A stretch of 64,000 nt of DNA from Trametopsis cervina (taxonomy: Eukaryota; Basidiomycota; Agaricomycetes; Polyporales; Irpicaceae): positions 381,247 to 445,246 of the forward strand of contig MU278370.1 of NCBI GenBank assembly GCA_022385755.1. Reading direction: 5' to 3'. How positions within the stretch are numbered: position 1 is the stretch's first letter; each line of letters starts with the position of its first letter. The translations under genes and the position numbers were made by a program. The notes beneath the pieces were generated by a model that searched no databases, was not told the DNA's origin, and worked only from the letters and a program-made list of their open reading frames with translations. This document shows positions 49,171 through 59,532 of the stretch, piece after piece.

Positions 49171-50220
49171 GTGAAGTGGCTATGGCGAAGGGCAAATTAT
49201 CCGCGGTCTGGCCGCTCATCCTGGCCTGGGGGCCCCGCCCCAACCAGCTGGCGGTACTGCAAGGCCTGAAGGCTGTCTTGAAGAGCATGACACACAATTT
49301 TAACCCACGTTTTGACCTCCATCGGCGGATACGCGCATCTGGGCTACAAGCGTTGGTCTGTCGCCGTTGCGTGTGTCTTACGGTGAGGCAAGCAGCGGGC
49401 GCCTATTGTGGTTCATGTTCTGAGGGACGGAAAACGGCTCTTGCGGGGATCAGAACCGTTGGGGAATTTCATAACGTACGGACGTTGGACGACTATGCTG
49501 CACCTTCTCACCCTCTTGCATACCCTGTTGACGTACTTTGACTCTCCGAGGCCTATGCCGCTCTCAGTGGCAATGTTGATCTCTTTTCCGCCCCGCCTGC
49601 ACTTAGGACTGAAGTTAGCCACTGGATATGGAGGTGAGAGCACATTGTATTCGCGAAGGCCTGTCATATCCTTGGCGCAGAGATCGCGTGGTATTACCCA
49701 TCACGGTTGTGCGGCATCATGGTTGCTTCATCGCTGTATGGACGCGATGGCACACAGCGAACGGGGACAGCCCATGGTCGACGCGGTCGTTGGAACGTTC
49801 AGTGTTCTGCGATGGCAACAAATGCTTCTTCCATGAGGACACCCTGAGTGAGTCGTTTGGGCGCGATTTCGTGTATCTTGTGGGGAAGACATGGGGAGTT
49901 GTGCCCAACCTGCTCGTAGATAGGGTGTTCTGGAGTAAGCATGCCTCGGAATGAGGTGAATTGCACCTTTGTGTCTACAATATGCATGACATTATGGATA
50001 CCTTACGATATCATTGGACCAGAGGTAAGTACTCACCGACACTATAATTCGCTGCTAAGCACAGATTTGTGGATGGTCATTGAGCAGCGGCATCCGATGC
50101 AGATGGTAAAGAACGGCGACGCCGGGACGGCCCTTGACGACGCCTGGCAGCAAAACGCCCACGGCGGAACTCCATGGACGGCATACGAGGCCTCCGTATG
50201 GCAAAACCACGCGAGATGAA
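49171..50220 (+). pseudogene. Eroded member of the unidentified family (right-arm relic)
   Basis: Matches the left-arm relics in order. At about 49376-49440 the reading RQAAGAYCGSCSEGRK parallels RRTTGAYCRSYSDGRK. The most intact part is an open frame at 49628-49954: VVLPITVVRHHG, AVWTRWHTANGDSP, RSVFCDGNKCFF, FGRDFVYLV and NLLVDRVFW. Downstream, 50040-50219 reads LWMVIEQRHPMQMVKNGDAG. The first patch and the frame at 49628 are separated by stop codons that plausible introns do not clearly remove, so I call it a relic; a spliced functional gene remains possible. Family unknown to me. Confidence 0.45.
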
Positions 50221-50689
50221 TATCGAGAACCAAGGAGATCGTTATAGCGCAGTGGCGACGCAGTTTGGCACGATATTGAAGGTAAGATGGTGCGACGGCC
50301 CCTGGAGACGTCTGAATACAGAATGCTCATAACGAACACCCTTGGTGACCATATGCGGCCTTCGTACTCTGTGACCTAGGTCCGTTAAATGTCGGGAGCG
50401 AGAGCGAGGGGTATGCGAGAGATGGTGGTAGGTGAGGATGCTGAGGAAGTACGGGCATGCAGGATGTGCTCCTTTGGGGCGATCATTCACGACACTGGAC
50501 CTTTGGGCAAGGTGTGAGGTCGTTCATATGCCTAGAGATATACAGATAATGCGAGGCCACGTAGGTGAGCGACACTGCAGGAGGAGTGATAGTAGAACTC
50601 TTTGCCCCAGCTGAAGCGTCCGAGAGCGTTGGAATATAGGCCAATTAATTCCTACTCCATGTCGAAGTACTGCATGCGCAACCATTCAT
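50221..50689. other. Intergenic stretch before the gene D upstream block
   Basis: No coding signal that I can support. Confidence 0.35.
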
Positions 50690-51130
50690 GCTGGTGGGTG
50701 GCGAGATTTGCATCAGAGCGCGTAGGATGTACGCGGACACGATGTCATTGGCTGGAGATCAAAGGCGCGTTGCGAGTGCAGGTGAGTATCGTCCCCATTG
50801 GCCAACAATACACGTCGTGCTGAAACGCATTTTGTCCACACAGGCTGGCGATCGATTCTTGGCCACTAATATGCTGAGCTGGTGAGCTGTCAGAAGACGA
50901 ATGGAGGAGGAGAATGACTAGCGTGGCCGCCCTCTACAAGTCCCGAAAGAGCAGGAGTCTGGGAAAGTTGGATAAGCGCTTGGCCAACACGACCTAGTTG
51001 AACTTGTTGTGAGTCGCGTAACGGCCTTATCCCTCCCACCTCCTGCCTTCGGTATTCTGCACACCACATCCATCCACAGCTTCCATACTTCACACAGACG
51101 TTTACGAACTCTATTTCTACGACATTAACT
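50690..51130 (+). promoter_or_regulatory. Upstream block of gene D, conserved with gene A
   Basis: Counterpart of 18161-18620. Conserved elements are ACGATGTCATTGGCTG, GCGTTGCGAGTGCAGGTGAG, ATACACGTCGTGCTGAA, TGTCCACA, CTCTACAAGTC and ACGACATTAACTATGGCTCA at the start codon. The shared GTGAGTAT...CCACACAG unit looks like an intron, so this may be a promoter with a spliced leader or the end of an unrecognised gene. Confidence 0.55.
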
Positions 51131-53191
51131 ATGGCTCACGCGAGTCTGCTGAGGTACGCAGTTGATTGTTCTGTCTGAGTGGCGAGGGTACCGATGCTCA
51201 CCCTCCACAGCGCGCCCTTCAGCACTGAGAACGATGCTGGTGTTCAAGGTTATTTACAGCTGGCATGGGGCGATTTCATCGATGAGAGTGCGTTTGAGGA
51301 CACAGTTGGGCTTGAGGACGCGACAGTCGATGAGGTCGTGCCTGTCGAGGCCACCACGCCGATTGACAATGGTCTTAACGATGGCCGAAACTTAACGGAT
51401 GAGGGCCCATGGCCCTGGGCTGTCGGGTATGTTACTCTGGCCAACATGGTGCAGGACACGTATTCACTGTCCTCCAGAGCTTTTAATGTAGACGAGAATG
51501 CGGACTTGGGCGACCATAGCCCTTCAATTGACGGCGACTCCTCCACTGAGTAAGCGTGCTATCTGCACTATTCTCATCGCATGTACTGACGACACGTTGA
51601 CGGGCAGAGAAGGTTCAGTACCTGCCCTCTCACCCGTGTCTGAGTACTCGGCCACGGCCAGCGCCTTGTGAGTTGAGCGTTTATCCGGATCATGTTGTAG
51701 CAATGTCACTCATAGTTGATGCCAGTGAGCTTGGGGAGTCTTCGGCCTCTCCTGAAAGTTATGAAGATGAAAACGGGGCTGGTCCCTCCGCGGTTCCTAC
51801 ATATCCGCTTGGGTGAGCAGCGCTACTACGATTGGTCTAGACTACCTCTAACTCTCATTTGATGTCAGTGGGTACTACGAACATAATACAGACTTGGGCG
51901 ACCACGTTTGGAATGACGAAGACTCTTCCTCTGGGTAGGTGCAATATCTGCTGTATGCCCCTCGCATGTACTAACGGTGCATCGGTGAGTAGGGAGGGTT
52001 CTCTCCCTAGCTTCGCTCCCTCAGTGTCTGAGTACTCGGACACCAGCAGCAGCGCGTTGTGAGTTGGGCGTTTGACTGGATCGTGTTGTAGCAATATGAC
52101 TCATAGTTTATGGTAGTGGCTTTAGAGAGTCTTCCGAAGCGTCTTGGCCCTCTCCGCAAACTTATGAAGATGAAAACGGAGCATCTTGGGTCCCCCCTCA
52201 AACTTACGAAGATGAAAATGGGGCTGGCCCGTCCACCCTCCCTACCTTTACGTATGCGTGAGTCGCACTACTGTGCTCGGTCCAGAGGCTACCTCTCACT
52301 CTCATTTGATGTTAGTTGGTATTCTGATGTGAAGGAAGGCTCCCAGTTGAAGAGGAAACGGTCCTCGTGGTACAACAACGAGGACGAGGACGGGCACCTT
52401 CTCGAGACCTCAGGCCCTCGCATGGAAAACAAAAGGTTTCGATTCCAGTTCACCGATGATCAACATATTGCTCTGCCTTCGTTGATGGCGACTGAAGCTC
52501 AACTCGCTGAACCAGAAGTAGCCACCGGTACTGAGACATCCGGAACTGCCATTGCACCTGGGTTTACTGGGGAAGAAGCCACCGGGGCTGCGACGTTCAA
52601 CACTGGACTCACGCTTGGATTCAGCGAAGGAGCCGCCGGTGCTGGGACACTCGAAATGCCAGTGGTGCCGGCTGCCGCTGAGCCGACGCAAGCTGCTTTA
52701 GCAGAAACCACGCTAAACAATGTCCCCGCCCTGGTTGCGGTGTTGGATGCGAACGAAGAGACTGGTACAGTCTGCCCCTTCGATGGCTGCACAGCCCGCT
52801 TCACACTGCGGACACTGCGGACGGACTCGCCCCTGGGCCACCATCTGTTCGCTGTTCATATGAATGGTCGAAAATTCACAAAGAAAGAGAAGTACCCCTG
52901 TCCCGGAGACGGAGTGCTCTCTACCTGTACCCACGGGTTGAGGGAGTATAAGGAGCCCAGTGCCTCAAATAGAGCACTCGGGCGGCATTTTAAAGCAGAA
53001 CATCTGGGCATCGAGATTTCGTGGCCTTGCCGGATTCCGGGGTGCAAGTCGGGCAATAACGGACAACCAAAGAAGTTGTCCCGGAAGGATAACAGAAATA
53101 ATCACGAGCGAAGGTGCATCGCCCGGCAGACAGGTAAGTGTGAGCCGATGTTCCAAATGTTACAGTCCTAACGTCCTGTCAAGAAGAATAA
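51131..53191 (+). CDS. Zinc-finger family protein D (short form), unknown function
   Basis: Right-arm short-form member and inverted partner of A. Nine exons, 51131-51153, 51211-51549, 51608-51667, 51726-51812, 51869-51934, 51993-52058, 52117-52257, 52316-53133 and 53184-53191, give 535 residues. The start MAHASLLS matches A, as does TxIDNGLNDG...GYVxLAxMxQxxYSL in exon 2. Exons 5-7 repeat the end of exon 2 plus exons 3-4, introns included. A single KRKRSSWYNNEDEDG...KRFRF module precedes a Thr/Gly-rich stretch and the finger block from residue ~414: CPFDGC...HHLFAVH, C-x8-C...GRHFKAEH and CRIPGC...HERRC. The final intron has a clear CTAAC branch site and leaves eight bases (ending EE and TAA). 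It is probably nuclear by its basic clusters; function unknown. Confidence 0.82.
51503..52315 (+). repeat. Tandem duplication of a multi-exon module in gene D
   Basis: Unit 1 (about 51503-51868) and unit 2 (about 51891-52315) each hold an exon end with GACTTGGGCGACCA, an intron, an exon with VSEYS, a second intron of nearly the same sequence in both (GTGAGTTG-GCGTTT...TTGTAGCAAT), an exon with YEDENGAGPS, and a third intron ending CTCTCATTTGATGT-AG. Within unit 2 a 42-bp piece is doubled again (52139-52180 and 52181-52222). Confidence 0.85.
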
Positions 53192-54238
53192 ATGCATGGC
53201 TCACGGCTCACGGCTATATGAACTTACCTTCCCTCACCAACCGAAGTCCAGCATATCCCTTGAAGGATCAACGTGGCCGCCAAAGTCATTGTTTATGCAC
53301 TGGCAACTCAGAAGAAATTACGATCGCTATCAACGCCATACGCCCTTGTCTATACATTGGCTACGCTCACGCTCATGGAATCATCATCGCGATCAACGTC
53401 ATCCTGGCTGTCTAATCTCAGCTCCTGCTGTCATCTTGTTTTTGATACCTGCCTTCAACCCGGCTCTCACTTCCCGATATCCAGTAATCGCCCCCTGCAT
53501 AATGAATACGCTACGCTATCTGCATGGCGACGGCTACGAAACCACATCGCGAAGCCTCACAGTTTTCCCTTATCGCCCTGCTTTGCTTCCGCTATCTCAT
53601 TACATTACTACCAGTCTCATTATTCGTATCTGCCCCACCTACGTTATAGTCTTGCCCGGACATCCCCGCCTACCACAAGTACATACCTGTCACTCAAAAA
53701 AGTGTACCGAAAGAACGAATCTGTTGCCACCTTAGTGTACACTCTGGTAGTACTGTATTCCAGCTGACCCCTTCATATATAATGCAAAGGACTCTTGTTT
53801 GCTATTGACCGCTATGAACCCATTCAATCTTCCTAGGGTGCCAAATCATATATGAAATAGCGTTCATGCTGAGATCGCTTACTCGGACGCTGTACAAATG
53901 AAGGTATATCATACCTGCATCCTGGCGTTCAATCTGAGGCGTACATGAGTTATACATATTTCCGTTATCTTCGCATTTGCATTCTTTTCTGCTTCGTAAG
54001 TAGCATCCTCTTCGCACCTTACAAAACAAAAATACGCAAAAATGACGCCCGGGATACCGCCGGCCCTCGCACAACGCGTCTATCGCTGCCCAAATGCACC
54101 GATCAAATATTTCTCGAGCGTCTCCGAGTGCTAAAATTCCATTGCAATAATTGCAAGGTCGTCCGTCCCCGTCCTATCCCCTGCAGGACATCGCTGCTGC
54201 CCTCGCCGTCCTCCTCCTCACTCATTTGTTGACTCACG
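53192..54238. other. Intergenic region between gene D and UTP7
   Basis: No gene supported; frames at 53196-53767 have no domain and are pyrimidine-rich. The UTP7 promoter should lie in the last few hundred bases. Confidence 0.45.
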
Positions 54239-56614
54239 ATGGACTCGCTGTTTGCAAAGGCGGACGCCCTCCGCCCCGTCTCCAAACGGCGCAAAACCGA
54301 CAAGGACGACACCAGGCGCAAAAAGCCCGGTCCCTCCTCCGCCACAGCCTCATCCTCAAGATCCAAGTCGAAACCAAAGGACGGAGACGCGCCCCAAGAC
54401 CGCACACTCGCATCCATAGCCCCACACACCGCCCTCCCCAAGTCCTTACGCTCTACCTCCCCCACTCCCTCCCCTTCCACACCTTCCATCGCACCGTCCG
54501 CGCGTACATACCCCCACATCGCAAACAAGAAACTACGCACACAGCTCACACGGGAAGCAGCACACGCCGCGCGTGCCAAAGCGCTCGTGCGCGACGCCGA
54601 AGAGCTTTTGCTCGCCGAAGACTCAGGCGGGATCGTCGTCGAGGGCGAGCTCGAGCGCACGTGGCGCGTTGGGCAGAGCGAGGTCGTGCAGGCGGCTGGG
54701 CAGGAGGCGGCGAGGGCGCGGAAGGAGTGGACGTTGGAGGGCGGGCCGTATCGGTCTAGATATACGCGGAATGGAAGGTGTGTGCTCGCGTTTTTTCTTG
54801 GTGTGTTTTGTAGAAGGGTAGGGTGAGCTGATGACGAGGGAACAGGCATTTGGCGATCGTCGGCCGCAAAGGGCACGTCGCGACGTTCGACTGGCAGACG
54901 GGAACGCTGCATTCTGAGCTGCAGCTCCGCGAGACGTGCAGGGACATCACGTGAGTTCGCATCCCCACTAAGCTTCAGTGTAGCGTACTGGCTGCTGGAC
55001 TTATGCAGCGCATAGGTTCTTGCACGATCACTCGCATTTTGCGGTCGCGCAGCAGAAATACGTGTTTATCTACGACCGGGACGGCGTAGAACTTCACAGG
55101 CTCAAGTCGCACGTCGAGCCAACGCGCCTCGAGTTCCTCCCGTACCACTGGCTCCTCGCCAGCGTCGTAAGTCCCCGCTCATCCCTATTTCCCCATCTCC
55201 CGCTGACCTCACCTACTCACACAGGGAAACGCAGGCTTCCTCAAATACCAAGACACCTCAACCGGCCAACTCGTCGTCGAGCACCGCACAAAGCTCGGCG
55301 GGTGCTCCACAATGTCCCAAAACGCACACAGCGCCGTCATCCACCTGGGCCACCAAAACGGCACTGCCACCCTCTGGACGCCCAACATGCCCGACCCCGC
55401 CGTCCGTCTCCTCGCGCACCGCGGGCCCGTCGTTGGACTCGCTGTTGACCCGAGTACGGCTGGACGGTATATGGCGACTTCCGGGCAGGACGGGGCGGTT
55501 AAGGTGTGGGATTGTAGGAATTGGAAGGGGGCTGTTAGGGAGTGGACGACAAGGGGTGGGGCTGCTGAGCTTGAGTGGAGTCAGCGCGGTGTATTGGCCG
55601 TCGCGACAGGCGGATCTGTCAACGTACGTCCTCCCCCTTCTTCCCCCTCCCCCTCTCCTCTTGATACCAACCAACTGACCCACCTTGCGTGTGCGCAGAC
55701 ATACACAAAACCAGCGATACAGACCCTCTGGACCTCACACACGCCCCCGCCTCTCTACCTAACCCATCCAATCCCACACCGCCCGCTCGTCTCCGTGCGC
55801 TTCGCCCCGTTCCAAGATGTCCTCACCGTAGGCCACGCCGCGGGGCTCTCGAGCCTGCTTGTGCCTGGTTCGGGCGAGCCCAACTTTGATAGCTCGGAAG
55901 CGGATCCGTTCGAGAACCGCAAGGCGAGGAGGGAGCGCGAGGTCAAGGCGCTGCTCGACAAGGTCTGTCTTGTCTCCTCTTACCTTCCGTTTTTCTGGCT
56001 ATGGAGTGGAGATGTGTGCTGACGAGTTAAAATAGATCCAACCGGACATGATCACGCTCGACCCCGAATTCGTCGGCTCGCTCGCGCCGCCGCCGAAGCT
56101 CACGACCGCCGTGGACGACACGCACGATACGCCGTATGCGCGTCTGCCCCGCCTCGAGCGGCTGCGCGTGTCGGGCAAGGCAGACGAGACGGAGGATGTG
56201 GACGCTGCACCCGAGTCCGCTGGCGAGGACGAAGAAGGGGAGTTTAAGGGCCACATGTCGAAGGCGGAGAAGGAGAAGAAGAAGATGCGCGGGAAGAATA
56301 AGAGTCTGAAGAGGTGCGATGTTTGGGCATTTATTGGCGGCGTGTTCGATCTCTCACGTTTATCACTCCCTTTCGTAGATATTTGCGCAAACAGCGCAAA
56401 AACGTCATCGACCCGAAAGCTGTACGCCTCTACCACCCATTGAAACTCCACACGATATGGTGTGCTAACTATACTACTTACTCTGTAGGTCGCTGTACGC
56501 GAAAGACTCACGAAACAGCGAGAGCAGAGGAAGAAGGCGATCGAGGAGGCGCGCGGGGGAGGCGAGCCGAAGGAGAAGTCTACTGCACTGGACCGGTTCA
56601 AGCGGGCGTCGTAG
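54239..56614 (+). CDS. UTP7: U3 snoRNP / SSU processome WD40 protein UTP7
   Basis: Nucleolar scaffold protein of the small-subunit processome, needed for 18S rRNA maturation. Eight exons, 54239-54777, 54846-54950, 55016-55166, 55225-55623, 55699-55962, 56036-56313, 56379-56421 and 56489-56614, give 634 residues, slightly longer than yeast Utp7. A lysine-rich, disordered N-terminus (MDSLFAKADALRPVSKRRK) leads into a WD40 propeller at about 170-470 (NGRHLAIVGRKGHVATFDWQ, FLHDHSHFAVAQQKYVFIYD, GHQNGTATLWTPNM, YMATSGQDGAVKVWDCR). A BING4-type C-terminal part follows (VSVRFAPFQDVLTVGHAAGL, ADPFENRKARREREVKALLD, IQPDMITLDP), and the end is basic with KNVIDPKA and ALDRFKRAS. IES6 follows 264 bp downstream on the same strand. 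Confidence 0.95.
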
Positions 56615-56877
56615 GATGTACTATACTCGTGTCTGTAGCTTGCTCGTACCCTACACATCTTGGTTGCACACGTGTTCCTGTAGCTGCCATATTGTCTGCG
56701 CAGAAAGTGATGTCGGATTTGCCGCGATGCGCGTTTGAGACGCGCGACGCGTCGGAGGCGGTGCCAGCGGTCCCGACACCTCGATTTCAAATCATACGCG
56801 TCGGCTTCCACGTTGAACGAACGACAGGTTCAGCGTCGAGCACCGGAAGGGCGCGAAGACGAATCGCCAAATACAGC

Positions 56878-57666
56878 ATGTGAGTGAAGCAAAACGTTGA
56901 TGAACGAGTAGGTCATGAATCATGCACTGCGTATAGGCCTCCCAAAGGCTCCGGAAAGAAGAAACAGCTCCTCCAACCCACCGACTCCGAGCCATCCAGT
57001 CCCGTACGTCCGCTCTCTTCTCCGTCTCTCCTCGTTCTCACAGTCACGTATCGACACGCGCAGACGCTCGCAGAACAGCTCTCGTACCTGCATAGCCCGC
57101 GCCCGTTCAAGAACCCGGCGTACACGAAGAACGTAAACCGGCGCGCGAAGAACCTCAAGGCGGTGCTCACGCAGGAGCGTGAACGCGAACGCGTCGAGCG
57201 GGAACGTAGGCGCGTCGGGCGCGAGGAGCGCATGGACGTCGACGGCGCGGAGGTGGCGGAGGAGGATCTTCCGACATGTAAGTCTCTTGCTTCTGCGCTA
57301 GGATAATGGTATGTGCTGACTGTTGACGGGTGTGCTGCAGATTCGTCGATCGAGGCTCCGCCCTCGTTCCTTCCTCAGCGGAAGTACTGCGATATCACTG
57401 GTTTGGAGGTATGCTTCTCGTGTGTTTTCTGTGTTGATCGTTGATGTTGAATCGTGATGTAGGGCCCGTATACCGATCCGGCGACGGGGTTGCGGTATCA
57501 CGACAAGAGCATCTACGAGCTCATCAAAGGCCTTGTGAGTGCATCTTCTCTTCTGATAACGACACAAAGGACGTGGTCGCTGACTGAGCATGTGTTGCGC
57601 TGCCAGAGCGGGAGCGCGGCGAAAGATTACCTGTCCGCACGGGGCGTCAACCCCATCGTGAAGTGA
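56878..57666 (+). CDS. IES6: INO80 complex subunit, YL1 C-terminal domain (Ies6-type)
   Basis: Subunit of the INO80 nucleosome remodeller. The exons after the start (56937-57003, 57064-57277, 57341-57408, 57463-57534, 57607-57666) are secure. They encode MPPKGSGKKKQ (including the start), RPFKNPAYTKNVNRRAKNLK, a basic coiled stretch, then the YL1_C domain SIEAPPSFLPQRKYCDITGL, GPYTDPATGLRYHDKSIYEL and YLSARGVNPIVK at the end. The best start is an ATG assembled by splicing: AT at 56878-56879 joined to G at 56937. This gives 160 residues, close to yeast Ies6 (166). The alternative, an in-frame ATG at 56710, would add 57 residues with no family resemblance. The gene follows UTP7 in the same direction but needs its own promoter. 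Confidence 0.88.
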
Positions 57667-58083
57667 GCGTGAGAGAGTATCGCTACGCCCTTCCGCCGTG
57701 TACTGCCCCATAATTTTTACCTGTCTCGCTATCTGTTGTGGATTTTCTTGCCTGCTGTAATATTATTATAATGTTTTTCACTCTTCACATGCTGCGAGCA
57801 GAACAACAAGCCTAGATATATGTGCGGAGTAAGCCATGGCTACAAATAGTATCCACAATTATGGTAGAGCCACAGACAGGTGGGGGATACAATAGACAAC
57901 AGGTTCACAGAGAGCAAAGGAAAACTAAGTATAGACACAACAGACATTAGATACACAAATACAGTCCTTTGTGACTCAGACCGAGCAGCTTCTGATGCCT
58001 CATATCCACAGCACCCTCCTCCGTATGATTGACTTTCTCCTCCCTTTTTTGCATCCGAGGCAGGAGACCCTCCAATCTCCCAT
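57667..58083. other. Convergent intergenic region
   Basis: Holds the 3' ends of IES6 (plus) and the unrecognised gene at 58084 (minus). AATATTATTATAATG near 57760 may serve polyadenylation. No coding signal. Confidence 0.5.
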
Positions 58084-59532
58084 TCAATCGCAAGTCAGCC
58101 AATTGAATGGGTTCGCCTTCCTCTGGGCATGAAGCTTCATGTGCTCACCCCAGTCCTCGAGGTCCGACGCATCACACTCCGGACACCTCCGCGTATCCCT
58201 GTTGTCAGCGGGAGCGATATTTGAGTACATATGAGTCTGATACTCGTGAGGCGTCGCGCTTGGAGGCATCTGGAATTGATGGTAATTTGGGATGCGCCAT
58301 CTCCCACCATCGACGGCGTATATTGGGGTAGAGGCGTCGTCCAACCCGGGCGTAGTGTGCAATTCACCCTCGTTCATCTGCTGGTGTCGTTCGGCCTCCT
58401 CCCTAGCGGGGCCGTGGGTGGGGTATCCCGGTGAATAGGGACTAGGAAAGGAGTAGAGTAGATGAGTTGATGAGTCGGAACTCTGGCAATGGAGTAGCGT
58501 ACTTTTGTTCAGCCTCGGTCTGTGCCTTTCTACCCTCGTCGTTGACAGTGCGTTTGACGGCAGCAGTATCAACGCTGTGAATAAACAGTCAGTATAAGGC
58601 ACTCCATTCCGTGGCAACATAGTTACTCACATATTGATCCCTGCAGCGCGCTTGTCCGCCTCATCGCCCCACACCTTGAAATATTCTTCGCCGAATGTGT
58701 AGTAAGCCGTCTGCCTGTCAGACATAGGCGTTGGTGTAGTATATCTTTCACTTGAGCTACTGCCGTGAGTAGGGGCGATGAAGAGCCCGAGGGCGTTGTG
58801 CGGGTTGACATACATGATGTTTCGGTTTGCCTGTTGACTCGTGCCTTCCAAGGTAAACGTCTGCTGGTGAGCTGGTAGCATCGCGACTGAGGGTTCGGCC
58901 AATACCCATTCGGCGACCTCGACCGGGAGCTCTAGATCTGTGCGCTCTGGTGTGAATGGATGGAGGTTGTCCATTGGGGGGCGTTCGATGATGGCGACGT
59001 GGCTTCGCTTTTTGTGGTAATAGAAGCCGCTGTACAGGTGCGTCAGTGGGCAGTTGCGAGTATAAAGAGTGCAAAGATGCGACGACATGGGCGGAGGGCC
59101 GGGGAGTGGCATTTTAAGGGGACAGAGAAGGGGATGACTTGAAATTATAATAGGCGCTTACTATGTATGGGCCACATCCAATGTGGCCCAATTGTCCGTG
59201 TCGAGCGTGTTGAGGTCGTCTTCCCATTGAGGGTATTGCATATTCTTCTGAGCATCGTGGATGCACCAGTCCAAACCGCTGTTGTTGCTGTACCGGTCCC
59301 GAACGTCGAAAGAGTCTTGTTGGAATAAAAGGCTCGATTGTGTGAGTGCAGGGCGAGGTCTCGGGGCCTGGATGGATATGGGTGGTGGCAGCGATACAGC
59401 TTGTGGCCGCTCTGGCCGGACAACGACACTGGCCACGCCACGGCCGAGGCGAGGAATAGGATGAACAGAATAGGACAATGGTTGAACGGGCATCCCGCTG
59501 AGGGCTACACGAAGAAATTCAGGAACAGGCAT
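58084..59532 (-). CDS. Unrecognised protein with a C-terminal CxxC...HxxxH motif
   Basis: I do not recognise this gene. Four exons on the minus strand, 59162-59532, 58631-59029, 58503-58574 and 58084-58402, give 386 residues with consistent phases, and the joins make sensible protein (AGINIVDTAAVKRTVND, AEQKEEAERHQQM). The start is the first ATG in the frame (MPVPEFLRV); 35 codons upstream the frame stays open but has only a GTG. Residues 1-120 are Pro/Arg-rich with no structure evident. The middle holds YYHKKRSHVAIIERPPM, EVAEWVLAEPS and YTFGEEYFKVWGDEADKR. The end reads CPECDASDLEDWGEHMKLH, a CxxC-x10-HxxxH arrangement that could bind one zinc ion, though the spacing is two residues short of a classical C2H2 finger. 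A 126-bp first intron is assumed; a 24-bp alternative is too short. Confidence 0.6.

Noticed and set aside
16309..53191. A DNA transposon or retroelement as carrier of the duplicated arms
   Set aside because: No transposase, reverse transcriptase, integrase, long terminal repeats or target-site duplications were seen in or around the arms.
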